NCBI GenBank assembly: GCA_016801845.1
Contig: CM028916.1
Span: 14,380,014-14,444,013, forward strand
DNA from: Polydactylus sextarius
Taxonomy: Eukaryota; Chordata; Actinopteri; Polynemidae
Direction: 5' to 3'
Length of the DNA: 64,000 nt
The notes below the pieces were generated by a model, which saw only the letters and a list, made by a program, of their open reading frames with translations, was not told the origin of the DNA and made no database searches. Each line of letters begins with the position of its first letter. Within the stretch, counting starts at the first letter, position 1. Both the position numbers and the translations under genes were made by a program. This document shows positions 1-13,400 of this stretch, piece after piece.

Positions 1-3000
1 AAATATTAGTTTTCTCGAAACATTAAAGCAATCCAGTTGCTCTGAGAGCATTGCTAAGGGAGCCATCTGACCTAAATGAAACTAGATCATTCATGTAAGA
101 ATAGAGCACCAATGAAAAGACATACAATACAGTCTACGGGTCCTGCCTGACAACCAATCAAATATCTCACCCAGCTGTTCATGAGGTGACCATGTGCTGA
201 GGAGGACCCTGAGAGACTGTGAGCAGGGACATAAATCACAGAGCAGGACGCCGCAGTTGCTGCTCGTGTCTGCACGTGGTGAAGACATTGAGATTTTTGC
301 CATAGCCGCTTTTACAAACTTGTCATTAGATGTGTTTGTGTTATTATTCTATTTACACTTGGGTTTTGTAAATGTGTCTTTTGTGATTAATTGCTTGTTG
401 CCAATAAACACCTCTATTTCTATATATTTCCTCTATACAAGCAATGCTATGTAAAGCCTGTCTATTGGTTTCAGATCATTTTAAAGGTGGAGTACATGAT
501 TAATGTTCACTGCTGGTCTCTGGAAATTGACTGCGCAGTAGATGAGTAATATCTGTGATATGAGAGCTTTCCTGAATGCCACATGTGTTCTTTGTGTAGA
601 CTACAGTATGAGTGTACCCATGTTTTGGTTCATCTTGATAAATGATCTGGATTGCTCTTGGAGTGAGATTGTTAATGTGGCCAGAGAAGGTCTAGTTTTT
701 CCTCTTGTCCAAGGTTATTTAAACTAAACCAACCATTCCTTTAAATGTCTCAAATCCCTTACAGCATGGGCCACAGCGTTAATGCCTGACAGAGGAACGC
801 TGTTTTGCATGTAGCCTGATTATTATCTGCTACACAAATTGCTAGCAGCTGGCTGACGGTTCCATAGTTTATGTATTGAAACTGTTGGAATGTGGACAAT
901 TACCACTTTCACTTTCTCACAAAAACCCTAATACAGTTTACATAAACCATTCTCTTGAAATTCTCTCTCCTACTTTAAAGAGCTTTATGAGCCTCCAGGG
1001 TTGGTTCACATAGATAAAGAATTTGCTTCTCATTTTATACAGTTCACTGGTAGCAAGGACAAACAAAAAGGGGAGAGTATTTTTCATGAAAAAGATCATT
1101 TCTTTTCACGTAATTTCTCTTAAACCATGCAAGCCTTTTACATAATTGAGTTTTAACGAGGCTTCATGTAAGTGAAATATGTTGTACCACCCACCTCTAA
1201 GGTCTGCCGAAGGTTAAATTTTACCAGACTTTAAGCTGGACTACTATATCTCTGTTGTGATTTAGGGGTCACAGAAAGAGGAAACCACAAAGAGTTTAGC
1301 CAGCAAACTGTTGAACTCCCAAAAAACTCTCCTTGGAGTTGTTGCTGCCCATCATTTGCTGATTTGTCACAGTGCAAGGCTGTGTCAAAGTTTAGCTATT
1401 TATCTAGAAGACAAGCCAAAATGTGGGGAGATTAATGTAATTTTAGGTTTCATTTTAGGAATGATCACGATCGCTCGAAGTAAACAACCAGCACAAAATC
1501 CTTTCAGTTTCAGCACAAATGCAAAAGTTGATCTAGTTTTTAAGCTTGCTCAGTAATGATATGGATAATCTTACCATTTTGATGCAGCGTCTGATTTTAG
1601 CTGAAAAGAAGTAGTGAAAGAGAGGAAAAACGGACTGAAAGGAGTCGAGCTGTCCTCTCGTCAAAAGCTGTTGAGCACCTTGTGAGTGGTCGAACAGTTT
1701 AACCTATAATTACCACAATTAAAATAATACTCATATTAACAAAGAAAAATTGCTTCCAAATGGTCTTTCACATGCGCAGGAAAAGAAAAACAAAAACACA
1801 TGGCACAGTTTGGCTTCAGAATTCTGGCATCAGTGCATGACATGTCAAATCTGAATTATGAATCTTGCATATATAGGTAACTGTAGCTGCTTTTATGATA
1901 CCATACAAGAAAGGTTTTTAGTGTGTGACAGTGTACATTTTGCAGCCTGGCTTACAATTTCAAGTCCCTGGAGCCGAATTCATGCTTTATTCTTGTTATG
2001 GTGATGGAGATGGAGCCATTTTGTTGCTATACTCTCACAATACATGCTGGGAATTCCCCATGTACTTTGTCCGGCATGACTCCAGAGCTCGACTACAGGA
2101 AAAACAAGTCTAATGTGTCTTAAGCCACTGAGAGGATTCAGAGAGTTCCTGGTGGACCACATAACTAAAAAAGGTCAAGGAAGGGAGTGGAAGAAAAGAC
2201 GGGGTGTGAACACAATAAGGTGTGTGTGTCTCTCTGTGGGTAGTTGTGTGGATCTGACTGGTCATTTCCAGTTTAATCTCTCACACTGAAGTGGTCTCTC
2301 AGGACAAAGATTAAGGTAAAGTGAGGGAAATACAGTAAATATTGCTCATACCAACCTGAAATGTCACAAACTTTTTTGCTGTGAAAATTGCAGGGGTTGA
2401 CTTCAAAGTCAAAAGTGCACTGCTGAAATCAAAATGTCAGCCGTACTGCCTTATAAAAATCACTGGACCCCTCACTCCTGTGATGAAGAGAAACAAGGGA
2501 GACTCCAAAGTCAACACAATTTTCTCTCTTTCTTCGGAAAAAAAAAAAGCCAACTCGCAGGTTTTGCCCTTTTGCTGCTCATAGCCTAAGGAGTGCTGTT
2601 TAAGACCTCCAGTGGTATTACTGCTTGTTGAAGATTTTTTTTTTAAACTTCTGGCAATAATGACCTCATGTCCAGTAAGTGCCCTCCCAGTGAAGTATTG
2701 ATGTAGAGGCCTGTTTTGCTGTGCGAGTGTGAGGGAGTGATCAGAGGAGTCCCGCGGACAAAATCGCACTGCTGACCCTGGACATCAGTGATTGATGTCA
2801 AATGTGACCATGAAACCCAACAGGGGTTGTTGTACTTTTGATTTTATTGGCCACCATGTCAGGCTGTCTGCTCTCTGTGGTAAAAAAGACCTACATTGCT
2901 ACAGTATAAGTCTTTGTACACGCACTCTGTAGAGACACCACTGAACAACAGCATAATGACATGTTGGGGTTTGGTAAATGAATTCTTGTCCTATTTGTAG

Positions 3001-5464
3001 AGACAACAATAAACAGAATGATTCCCATATGACTGTCTTCTTACCACAATGATATAGAATATTATACCCTGGGTAATTTTAAGTCATGATAATGATAAAA
3101 GTCAAAAGTTTCAGAGTTTTTTCAGTGCACTACCCTCTGTGGAGGACAGAGAGTTAGGGTTAACCGTAACCCAAACCTTATTGCTATGTGGTTTCATATA
3201 CTGTAGAGATTTTGTATAAATGTATGGATACAAAGGGCATCAGCACATTCATCTAAAAGAAATAACATAATTTTCACTAAATAGCAGCCACTGCAGCCAC
3301 ATGGGACAACAACTGGATAATGGTAAAAGTAGAAAGAAGTCATAGAATTATAAAGCTCATCGCTTGCTTCGCAACATCAGTTGCTATGAATATATAACAT
3401 TGCATACATAACATTAGTTACCATAAGCTGCTGGTCATGGAGCACATGGAAGGCTGTATTTGATGGGATGTTTTATCACTTTTTTTTTTTTTTTTTGTAC
3501 TGTATGCACGTCTAAGGGGGTCACTGTGGATGGAGGAGTGTAGGACTTCGACATGGGAGAATGAAGTTTAGGGAATAAAAAGCACTTTGGTGAAGCTTAA
3601 GGGAAAGATAGGAGAGTCGGTAAAGAGACTGACAGACTCTGACAACTGTAAAAACTTTATGGTTTTTTTGACGGTCCACTGGTCCACCGACACAGTAGGC
3701 CATTGGGATTTGTCTCAGACTGCCCAACAGCCAGGACAACACTGACATAAACCAAGGTCTCGGTGAGCAAGGCTTTGTGGAGCCAACCAATGACCCTGAA
3801 CTATACACTACCAACAGTCTACAATATGGAAATATCCCACCTTCCTGACAACAACAAATACTGTCAGTGAACACATGCAGCAATTCAGTTTCTTACACAG
3901 CCACTTCAATATTACATAATGTGAACATATTTTGAGTAGCATGTGTAACACAAAAGATATATGAATATCAACCTTACAAGGCTAAATGATAAAATGGGAT
4001 TTTAGCAAAAAAACAGGCCTGACTTTTGTCCTTACATGCTTCTCTTGAGAAATTGTTCAGAGAAAGCTGAACTCACTAACAAAAAAGGTATTAAATGAAC
4101 ACAGAGGTTACCAGGTTTGTAAAAAGCACTAAGCTTTGTGCAATGTACTGACATCATGTAACAAAATTTCTGGGATATATAAAGTTCAAATTCAAATATT
4201 CAAAACTGATATTGTTGGCAACCAGTCATCTTGTCTGACCAGAGAGTGAGCCATACCCGGTGGGTGGTTTGACCAAAGGGAACAACAAAGTTGGCTTGAG
4301 AGTCAGAGTGGGAACCACCTATCTGATGCCTGACTAATGTCTTGGTTCTTTATGGAGACTGACTGGAATATGATTCCCAAACATCTTCATCCAAAACTCT
4401 GTGCCTTCTCTATGTTTTGCTCGAGCATGTATACACATACTAGCGTTTGTGGAGGCATTAATGTACACACATACGCACATAAATCCACATCAAATATACC
4501 AGTTACATAAAACATCGTGACTTTCAGACATAACTTTACAGTATTTGTTCTAGAGATTATAATAATTTTACATTGGCTAGTGAGGCAAGACAGCAGCGGA
4601 GGTCCTGTTGTGTTGAATTTAAAATGATTGTTATCCAGCAGAATGTCTCGTGTATGTGTGTGGGATTAATGCAGAGGCTAGATGTGTAGAGAAAAGCAGC
4701 GAAGTAGAACACCCTCCCCTCAGTGTCTGTAGAGTGCAGTCAGAGCAATGGGGGAGATGTAAAACACTGGCTGCATTTTTCTCCACATTTATGCATACTC
4801 AGAGAGGAGAAAAATAGACCTGTGGTTTATAATTCCCTGATTTCTCTGGAACATGTATTGAAATGTAAACGAGTACAATAAATTCATGTTTAACTGCCTT
4901 CCTGGGAATTAGCCACATAGTCTGGACTTAAGGAACTCTCGTACTTTCATTAAAAGCCACATCATTCCTCGTTAAAGTAACAGTGTCCATCTCATAGAGG
5001 CTGCAGTATGTGTGTAGTGAGACTTTGTGATAACATCTGTGCTCAGAGACGTTGTGGTCAAAACATGGAGGTAATGAGCGTGTTGGGTTTTCACCAGTAT
5101 CTCTTCACACTTTCCAAAATTGACCTTTTTATAGCTACTTTGTTGATTATTTTTCATACAGCTCACCTTGTTTATGTAGTGTTGCTTTAGCTGACGATCC
5201 GCTCATAGAGAGATGATGACAATGGCTGCGCTAAAAGCTTTCAGTAATGACATTTTAATATGTAACTCAAGGGAAGCCACCTGGAACAGGTCAGACAGAG
5301 GAGAGGATTTCTGTTATGGATGTGTAAATTAACTCATTTGGGTCTGCAGGATGTAAGTCAAGCAGGAGAGGAAAAAGAAATGATCTATTTTGCTCTTGGA
5401 TTAGATCAATCATGTTACTTTGAATATGAATATTATAGTATATAATTATAAGGAAAAGGTGAGG
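1..5464. other. intergenic, no gene recognised
   Basis: AT-rich non-coding sequence at the distal end of the desert on the 3' side of foxc1. Open frames here are short (up to 120 codons), have no recognisable domain and are not flanked by convincing splice sites. A T17 run lies at 3480-3496. I see no RNA gene or recognisable transposon. Confidence 0.6.
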
Positions 5465-5757
5465 GCCATTTGCTTTTTTGGCCATAGAATATAGCTGCCA
5501 CTCTTATTTTGTGAGTCTGTTAGCACAGTTTAGCAAAACAACTGGAAACAGTTGGAAAAAGTTAGCTTCATGTATAAGGCCTAAAAAAAAAATCTGTCTA
5601 CCCAGTTATACAAGAGCTGAAGTGTGGAACTGACAACTGGTTTTGTAGAGTAGTAATGCACCAGACTGTTTCTTAGCTATTCTCATTTTCTTTTTAATTT
5701 TAAGCAAAAATATAAATAAAAATATTTCCTAAAATGTCAAACCATTCCTTTTAAAAC
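5465..5757 (+). mobile_element. degraded copy of a palindromic fish repeat
   Basis: The block contains, in order, landmarks of a medium-copy repeat I know from percomorph genomes: a TTTGCTTTTTTGGCC-like stretch near 5470, a GTTAGCAC/TTTAGC segment with AACTGGAAAC (5520-5550), a GAAGTGT..GACAACTGGTTTT segment (about 5622-5645) and a TATTTCCTAAAATGTCAAACC terminus (about 5725-5745). It is diverged and internally deleted. It belongs to the same family as the copies at 19.1 and 29.5 kb. The family name is not known to me, and the class (non-autonomous foldback) is inferred from the self-complementarity of the other copies. Confidence 0.5.
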
Positions 5758-5908
5758 TCCTTGTAGAAAAAATGCATTTGTTCTTTATCAGCTGTCCCCT
5801 GGAGCTTGCAGGACATCAATCAGCAATATACCCTGTTAGCGGCTTGTGGTCTTGCCAGAAAAACATGGCTTGGGAGGCAGCTGGAGCCAATAGGGATCGA
5901 GAAAAGAA

Positions 5909-5932
5909 GAGAGAGAGAGAGAGAGAGAGAGA
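5909..5932. repeat. (GA)n microsatellite
   Basis: Twelve perfect GA units inside a wider purine-rich stretch (about 5898-5955). Confidence 0.9.
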
Positions 5933-6599
5933 AGAAAGACAGCAGGAGAGAGGGTAGCTATGTGCAGGGAAACTGGGGAGGCACTGGGCGTAATTTAAAC
6001 AGGCGACGGCTGTTGCACAGACAGGAAATGAGAGGAAGGCTAGTTCCTGGGATGGGACTGAATTGGATGTTTCAGACCCAGTCTGGTATCAGAAAGAGGA
6101 GACTTATGCTGCGTTGTTAAGGGTAACAGTAAGGTCATTGAGAGCAGCATTTCCTTTTCTGATCACTGAGTGAGCTTGTCAGCACTGCTATCTCAGTTCC
6201 CACATCCCTCTCAAAATCATTTCAATGGGTTGGATTCAAAGTCTGAAATTCAGGCCGGAGCTGAATAAGACCTCCTGTTGCTCCGCCTGTTTATAAGCTC
6301 CTCTCTTATATGCTGCTGCTTTGATTTGAAGTTTTGAGCAGTTTCATCCGATGGAAGGAAGTCAAGTTGAAAAGGCAAGAATTATTTCAATATTACATAA
6401 AAAAAAAACAGGATAAAAATTATGCTTAGGAACGGGTCTGAGAATGTCTGATGTGACTGGGCCTTTTTTTTTAGTCTGTGGTTTTGATTTAAAACAGACA
6501 CACAATACCATAGTCAGAGCCCCACTCTACCTAACCGTTCACATGTCAGTGTACTAGAGAAGCAGGCAAGACTAAGCTGCTCTGGACTGTGTAACATTC

Positions 6600-6770
6600 A
6601 GCCATCTTGTGAGTTCTCACTGCTCAGTCTCATGAATTGCAGAGTCCAGTGCCAGCCCGCCAGATTACTGCCCCTAATCAATCTGATTAGCCTGAGAGGG
6701 CGGACACCTAGGCTCACATCTGGACTGCATGCTCTTACTCCCCACAGTTTAGTCTGACAGCAACAGAGCC
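6600..6770. promoter_or_regulatory. candidate enhancer with clustered TAATC-type sites
   Basis: Three bicoid/Otx/Pitx-type cores, GATTAC (6663-6668), TAATCA (6675-6680) and GATTAG (6685-6690), lie within 28 bp in an otherwise G+C-balanced, low-repeat block. Such homotypic clusters are typical of developmental enhancers. Assignment to foxc1 or its neighbours is inference from position only. Confidence 0.3.
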
Positions 6771-7079
6771 GAAGCATTCAGCTACACAGGAAGCTGATTC
6801 TGATCAGTGACGTTGGTGGCAGCAGTCTTTGTGTGCTAGTGTGTGTATACTGTTGTTAGATTCCGCCAGCCCAAGTCCTGATAAATGAAGCATGCTAAAT
6901 ATAATCATTGGAAGGATTTCTCACATGCATTAAATTTAAGTTAAGAGTTGATATAAGGTTTTATTGCGACAGATGGCATGAAAGGAACGTGTGGGAACTG
7001 AGGTATCTGCACATTTAATGTGATCCCAATCTAGCTGTTCAAATGAATTTCTATAGTAAAACTTCACGGCACTCCCCTG

Positions 7080-7440
7080 TGAGCTCATTTCATCCATGCA
7101 CTAAGGATGGTGAAATACAAGGCCACACATATCAGCCTCATTCCCCTCACTTTCGCCGCTCAGGCAAGAATAACAGCCACATAAGTCATTCCAGGCCTCT
7201 TATTATAAACAGGTGTCACTTGGGTGATAAAAAATGACATCTTAATTTGGAGGCGAGACACTTTGTCAGAGCAGATTAACACATCATCAGAAACGATTTA
7301 TTTTTATTGTGCCAGCATCATTTGGGTGGAGGTCGAACATGTCAGTTGTTCTGGCCTCTGCTTTTCCCGGGAGAGCTTTGGACTGACAACCTCAGCCTTG
7401 ATGTCTCTCTCTGAGTGAAGAATCTCCTGTCAGGAGATTA
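7080..7440. promoter_or_regulatory. candidate conserved non-coding element
   Basis: A complex-sequence block without repeats or a credible ORF. It contains a forkhead core TAAACA (7206-7211) that shares its last base with a T-box-like half site AGGTGTCA (7211-7218), followed by GATTAA and a TTTATTTTTATTG stretch. Conservation cannot be tested here, so the call rests on composition and motif density alone. Confidence 0.25.
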
Positions 7441-10400
7441 GTACTGTACTGTCGCTCCTGGGAGCAATTTGAACATCTATGTGTGTACTTAGAAATATAT
7501 AACTCTGATGTCTAATATCACTGTCATGAAAAACAGAAGGCAAGAAAAAAAGTTGTGATATATCAAAGCAAAGTTACAAAGTTGTCATTTCATTGATTAT
7601 ATTCCCATGCCAGAGACCAAGCAGTTATTACACAGGGAAGCTCAGAAAATAGTGACAATAGAAGGTTATTTATCATGAACTCAAAGTTTCTAATCATTAC
7701 ACACAAGTTTACCAGATATATTTGAATTTGCTCAAGTAGCTGTGGTTTACAGAAAATATAAATGAAAAAATGTAATCTACTGCTTGATAGTCCATCATAA
7801 TAGATGTACTGAAAATTCTGCAAAGGGGATCTGATATGAAGTGGTCTCCGCAGGCTTGTGCTTGCTGTGTTTATGGACACACCCCGGCCCTAACCGTCTG
7901 TTTCTTATAAAGGATATCAAACAGGGAGAGCTGCCTGAGCCACAAAGCACCTGTTTCCGACACTTCCACTACACATGTTTGCCACTGTGTTCAAAGAGCC
8001 TTCAGAGGATGGAGACACCAGTTGTGCGAACTTTGCAACTACTGTGCATGTACGATCTTTTTTTCTTAATCAAGAGACCTGTTTGAAGTCAGTGTTAATT
8101 TTTACATCAGTGATATTTTGCTACTGTAGTAACAAGTGATTAATTTCACAAACGCTCTTAATTTGAAGGAAAGGTAATATTTTTATAAATGTAAAATTGT
8201 ACATAGTTTACACATATCTCAGGCTGTTCTCTTTGAAAACCCCATCATATGTTGCCACAGGACTTTCCTCTTTCTCCTCAAATCAGTTGGATTTGTTTTA
8301 TTGTTATTATCTGTAACTTTCCTCAAAGGTTATACATGAAGAATGGTTTGGATAAGATTGTTAATCTGAAAAAGTACACATGCACACATATCCTGCAGGT
8401 TATTAAAAAAGGGGGCCTGCTCTTGAAAAACACACATTTTAAACATGACATACAATATGGTATTATGATGACACTGATGGTGGAGATGGGGAATCAGTAT
8501 TTTGGGTTGTGACAGGGGAAGAGCCAAATGTGATAAGGACAGAGGAAAAACATTTTCAGGAAGACAGCAGGGTTTTTGTGTCTCACAGCTCCTGCTGTAT
8601 GAATAGATACTAGCATTTATAAACACACGTGAAGAGATAAAGCCAAGCCCATAGGAAGGAGAGGAAACAGTGTTATCTCCCATGTTGTTGCTAACAGCAG
8701 GGTGTCTCAGGTAGGATGTGATTGTGTGAAAGAGGGGGTAAAATTCTGGTTAAAAACTTGTAGAAAAAAAGCCCAATAACCAAGTGTTATCTACTGTTGA
8801 AAATGTTTTTTGTTAATTCCAATCACACTATGTTTTCTCAGCTTTCTTCTCACTTTCAGTACCACAGTATCTTTCTTAAAATCCTTCCTCTAAGACTGGT
8901 CACTAAAAATGAGGTTGAAACTTTCAGTAGCCCTATAAAGGCTACATTGTTTCAGTTTCAGTCTGACTTTGAATTCAGTTATATTGAATACAATGTATCA
9001 AACTGTAATTATCCTTACATTGAAACTGATGCACTGCTGTTAGTGGAACATTGCCTGTCTAGAGTCTTGAGTCCCACTTAAACTTTCTGCAGACACATGG
9101 CTGCAGTCTACAAGGGGCTCATGTAATGTATATTTTGTCATTTTTCCATGTCCAACGAGGACTGTATATACATCAACCATGTAAAGACAGTGTGTGCATC
9201 TAGTGCTCGCCTGTTTCTGGCCTTCATTGGAGCCTTTAGTCACACTGCACATGTAAAAAGCAGATTAGAAGCCCAATTACATTTGAACATGGCCAAAAAA
9301 ACTCTACTTTCTCAGGGGTGAAATGGGTTTCTCTAATCTCCAAGCATAATTATGGAAACATTTCATCTGTATGATGGTTAAGAAATCAAGTTACTGCAGA
9401 GAGCCCACTGTAACCCAGTTATTTATGTGCATGCAAATGTACTGAATGTGTCTGCGCTGCTCTTGATACATGAGTCGCCTGCTGCTTCTTTTCCACTGAC
9501 AGCAAGTTTTACCAAGGAGCATAATGTATGCAGAGGTTTCTGCCAGTTCGCGTCTGTTCAGCTGTACACGTCTCCTGACCCACCAGGAGGAGTCACTCAC
9601 CGATTTCCTACCAATGAAAGTGGTTTGTTGTAAGACTCAAGAAGTCAGCAGAGTGCTGAGGAAAAAAGAATATCATGGAGTGGAATTCTAGTCAATGGAG
9701 TACCAGCATTAATGTTTTATAAAAAATTGTTGACCTGTGTGTGCTTGTGTGTATGAACTTGCACAAAAGCTAAAAAAGCCAGATCTGCAGAAACGGGGCC
9801 TAGAGAAGGGTCAGCACTTCATGACTGATAGCAGGAAGTCAGCTAGGTGAGGTAGAGTGCCCTTCTATGAATTCAAAGGTTTTCTCCCCTGTGCTTTGTG
9901 TCTGCACATTCTGTTGTAGTTGACAGGCACCTTATGTGTGCTGACCACATTACCACAGTGATCACGCAACATGCTGTCCTGCAAATGCCTTAAACAGGGA
10001 GTTGTCAGACACAAAATTAGTTGCAGAGTTATGTCATGTCAGCTAACCACGGTTCTGTGGTGACAGATAGCTCTTTGTAAAAGGGGACGTTTTTTTTCAT
10101 ATGGATGTCATCAGCTCTTTTTTATGTTTTGTCCCCATACACAAACACCCGCACCGTCTTCGCAAAGGGTTAATGGTGGTATTCCGAGGACAGCTACATA
10201 TACCACACCTTTACTGTCCACACATGTACACAAAAACGTTTAGACAAACACAAACTGCTTAAAACTGCTACCTCCACTCCTCCCTCTTCCTCTGACCTCC
10301 CCCCCACCCCCAACCCCCCCAGTAATGAAAACAAGATGTTTTTATTCTCCCAGGACAGCGGGTAGCAGCAGTGCAACCCGAGTTAGGGCTCCCTCTGCCC

Positions 10401-13400
10401 TCGTCACCATACAGATGCTCTATAAATACTCCTACGACTTTCTTAAATATGTGACAAAAATACATTAACACAGCCTTTATGGGAACACGTCTACCAGCCT
10501 GGTGGAGGTGGTGAAGCCTACAGAGGAGCTTGGATACTCTGATGAAAGCAACATAAGAGAATGGAGGGGGCGGTTTCTGTGCCTGCAGGCAAGTGTTTGA
10601 ATATACTGTAGGCATGTGCAGTTTCCACTAAGTGAGGTGAGTATTACTCCCAGACTCTGCACCTGATCTTCATTTTTCAATTTGTAACCAATCCTCTTAC
10701 AATTAGGCACAAAATTTAAGCATAAACATGCCAGATATTCATCTTGTTTACATCAAAGCCTCAAAGCATCACTGTACCCGGTCCTGCTCCACCTCCCTCT
10801 TTTAAGCCCCCATCAGCAGCATCCCACCCAGACTAAAGTCTGCCTCGGTCTAACACTGATTTTTTTTCCTGCCATACATTAGTCCTAATCAAGGTCAATC
10901 CCTTGTTGTACTTACTTTGTTTGAAGCAAGCTATCTTTGTGTGATGAGGATAGATAGATGCTGTTGTGTTGCTCCTATGCATGACCTCCTACACTAAACC
11001 AATGTTTATTGTTTTACACGTGGCTGCATCTTTTATCTCTGCATCATATGTTTTTCATACATAATTGTGTAATTTAAAACCTGAGCAACTGTAAACTACT
11101 CATACAGTAATATTGCTTTTTATTACAGTTCAAATTAAACTAACTATTGATTGATTGAGGACAGATATATAAGGTATCGAAAAACCAATCAAATATCTTA
11201 ATTATCTTAATCTAAACACAGACTCTATCTGGTATATTTTTCATATATATGCCACAAGAGCCTCATCTCTTATTTTCATGGGATTTCACTATGCTGAGTT
11301 TCCCTCAAGAGAACCACTTCCACCATGTGAGAATACTCTGAGTCTTATGGAAAAAAACTGGGTTACTATATAAAGCAGAAATCCCTCAGTGACAGAAATG
11401 TCTACCTTCCAAACCACAGACACACTTCACAGAGACACATACTATCCAATAAAATTGCTTTGTGTAAATGTGAACACATTGTTCGTCCAGCTACAATTTA
11501 AATCATATGAACACCTGTTCATCACTGGCTTTAAACAACATATCTAATCGTTTTATAATGGAGGAAGCACATCATTGCAGTTTCATGCAAGGTTATTTTT
11601 CCACAGGCCCGGTCAGTCTGCTGTGGCTGTGCCAAGCAAAGCTAAACTATGACAACATGCATTTTTACTACAGCTCTCAGCAGAGGACAACGGCACGCTG
11701 TGGTCCTGCATATCAGTCACCCTCAAGTGATCCATATCATCCCAGTTCCTGTATTGGTTTAAAACTCTGTCAATATAAAAGCAAAGAGAGAGGGGGCAGG
11801 GTGGAGTGGGGGACTTCTTACTGGTTAGCATTTCTTGCATTTGGCTTTTATTGGTATTTTAAAAGTTAAAAAAGACAAAGTTGCACATGCGGAAAGGTTA
11901 TTCCTACCTATACCACTTATATCTGTAGTACTTGTTAATGTGCATGTGTGGGCTTGCCCATCTCCCTCTTTGTGAGCTCTCAAGCGTGAGTGTCTGAATG
12001 TGAGTATGCTGTGATTGACACTGGTGTTTAGAAAGCTAACTCCTGACACATTTCAAGTCAACTGAGCATCTCAGGCTACCTATTGTTCAGTAGCCTTGAA
12101 TTAATTCAGGACTAGTTTACACCACTTCTGTGTTTGGGGAAGTCAATGATCTCAATCAGCAGTCCATTATCTTTAGCAGGCAATCTTGCACATTGTCACT
12201 TTTGCATTTAGCCTCATGACTCCAAGGTCACAGGGGCCCAGTGTAACACAAGCCGTGTGGACGACACCCCGGCCTCTCATATACAGAGTCTCCCAGGGTA
12301 AAGCACCCCCAAGGGGCATTTCTATACAAACAGAGTAAGGCAGTTTCATTCGATTCTTTACTGAAGTTCCACTGCAGTGTCACAGTTTAGCATTTCCAAG
12401 CAGCAAAAAAAGAGTTTAAACACAAAGAAGCCATGAGGTCTTATTAGTACTATTAGGTATTAGTCTTAACAGTGTGTTTGTGTTTCACAAAGTATGGCAG
12501 GGACTATGCTAAAGTAGGTTTTTCACAGGACAGACAGAAATGTGACCTCAAGTGCAAAGAGCATGCAGGTTTTTATAGCAACAACAGCTGATTTCACTGA
12601 CAGAAATCACCTGGTTCAGCAATTAGACTAAAAACTTGCAGCCCTTAGGTCTTTTAATTTGCAAACACTTGCTTAAATTAACACACATGCTCCTGTTGCA
12701 TGAAACTTTTGGGAGATGCATGTATGCATGATTTAGACTAATCATTATGTTTACTTTATAACTTTTAAACCCAAACTGCTGTGGCAGGACAGCAAGACTC
12801 AATTTAGAAAATGCACTAAAATGTGAGATGGAAATTTGGAAACACATTCTTTGGTGCCGACCACACATCTGTCTAGTGAAAAATCTAATTCAGCAGTAAA
12901 CAATCAACAAAAAATGACTTGCCTGCTATGATTAATTGGAGCAAAAATGCCCAGATTTAAAACCACAGGTCGGCCAATTTTCTACTTCTAAATTTCCAAT
13001 TCAGCTTGTTGAAACATCAAACATAACAGCCTGTACCTGCAGGAAAATTTGAAAGTATAATTTGACTGTACAATATGCAAGGTGTTGAATGATGTCTGGT
13101 AATGCTTGTTGGTAAGGCATGATGCAGTGCACTCTTATACAATCACCATATATTTATTTTATATTTCATATGAAAATTTCAGGGGAATATTTAAAATAGA
13201 GAAAGGCAATCCAGCACAAATATGAATGGCTGACTTTAAAACACCTTAATGGCCCTCAGACCAGGACTTGGCAGTGGCTTTGGTTATGAGTAATATCCGT
13301 CTGCAGGCAGCTAGTTCATTTAAGAGACAAGCAATAACTGGCTCAAGTTTGGGTGGGGGGAGAAAAATTGTGCAGTTCATTTTAAACAAGGTATGGACTT

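Noticed and set aside
8797..9081. 94-codon plus-strand frame
   Set aside because: No recognisable motif, ordinary AT-rich composition, no promoter or splice support.
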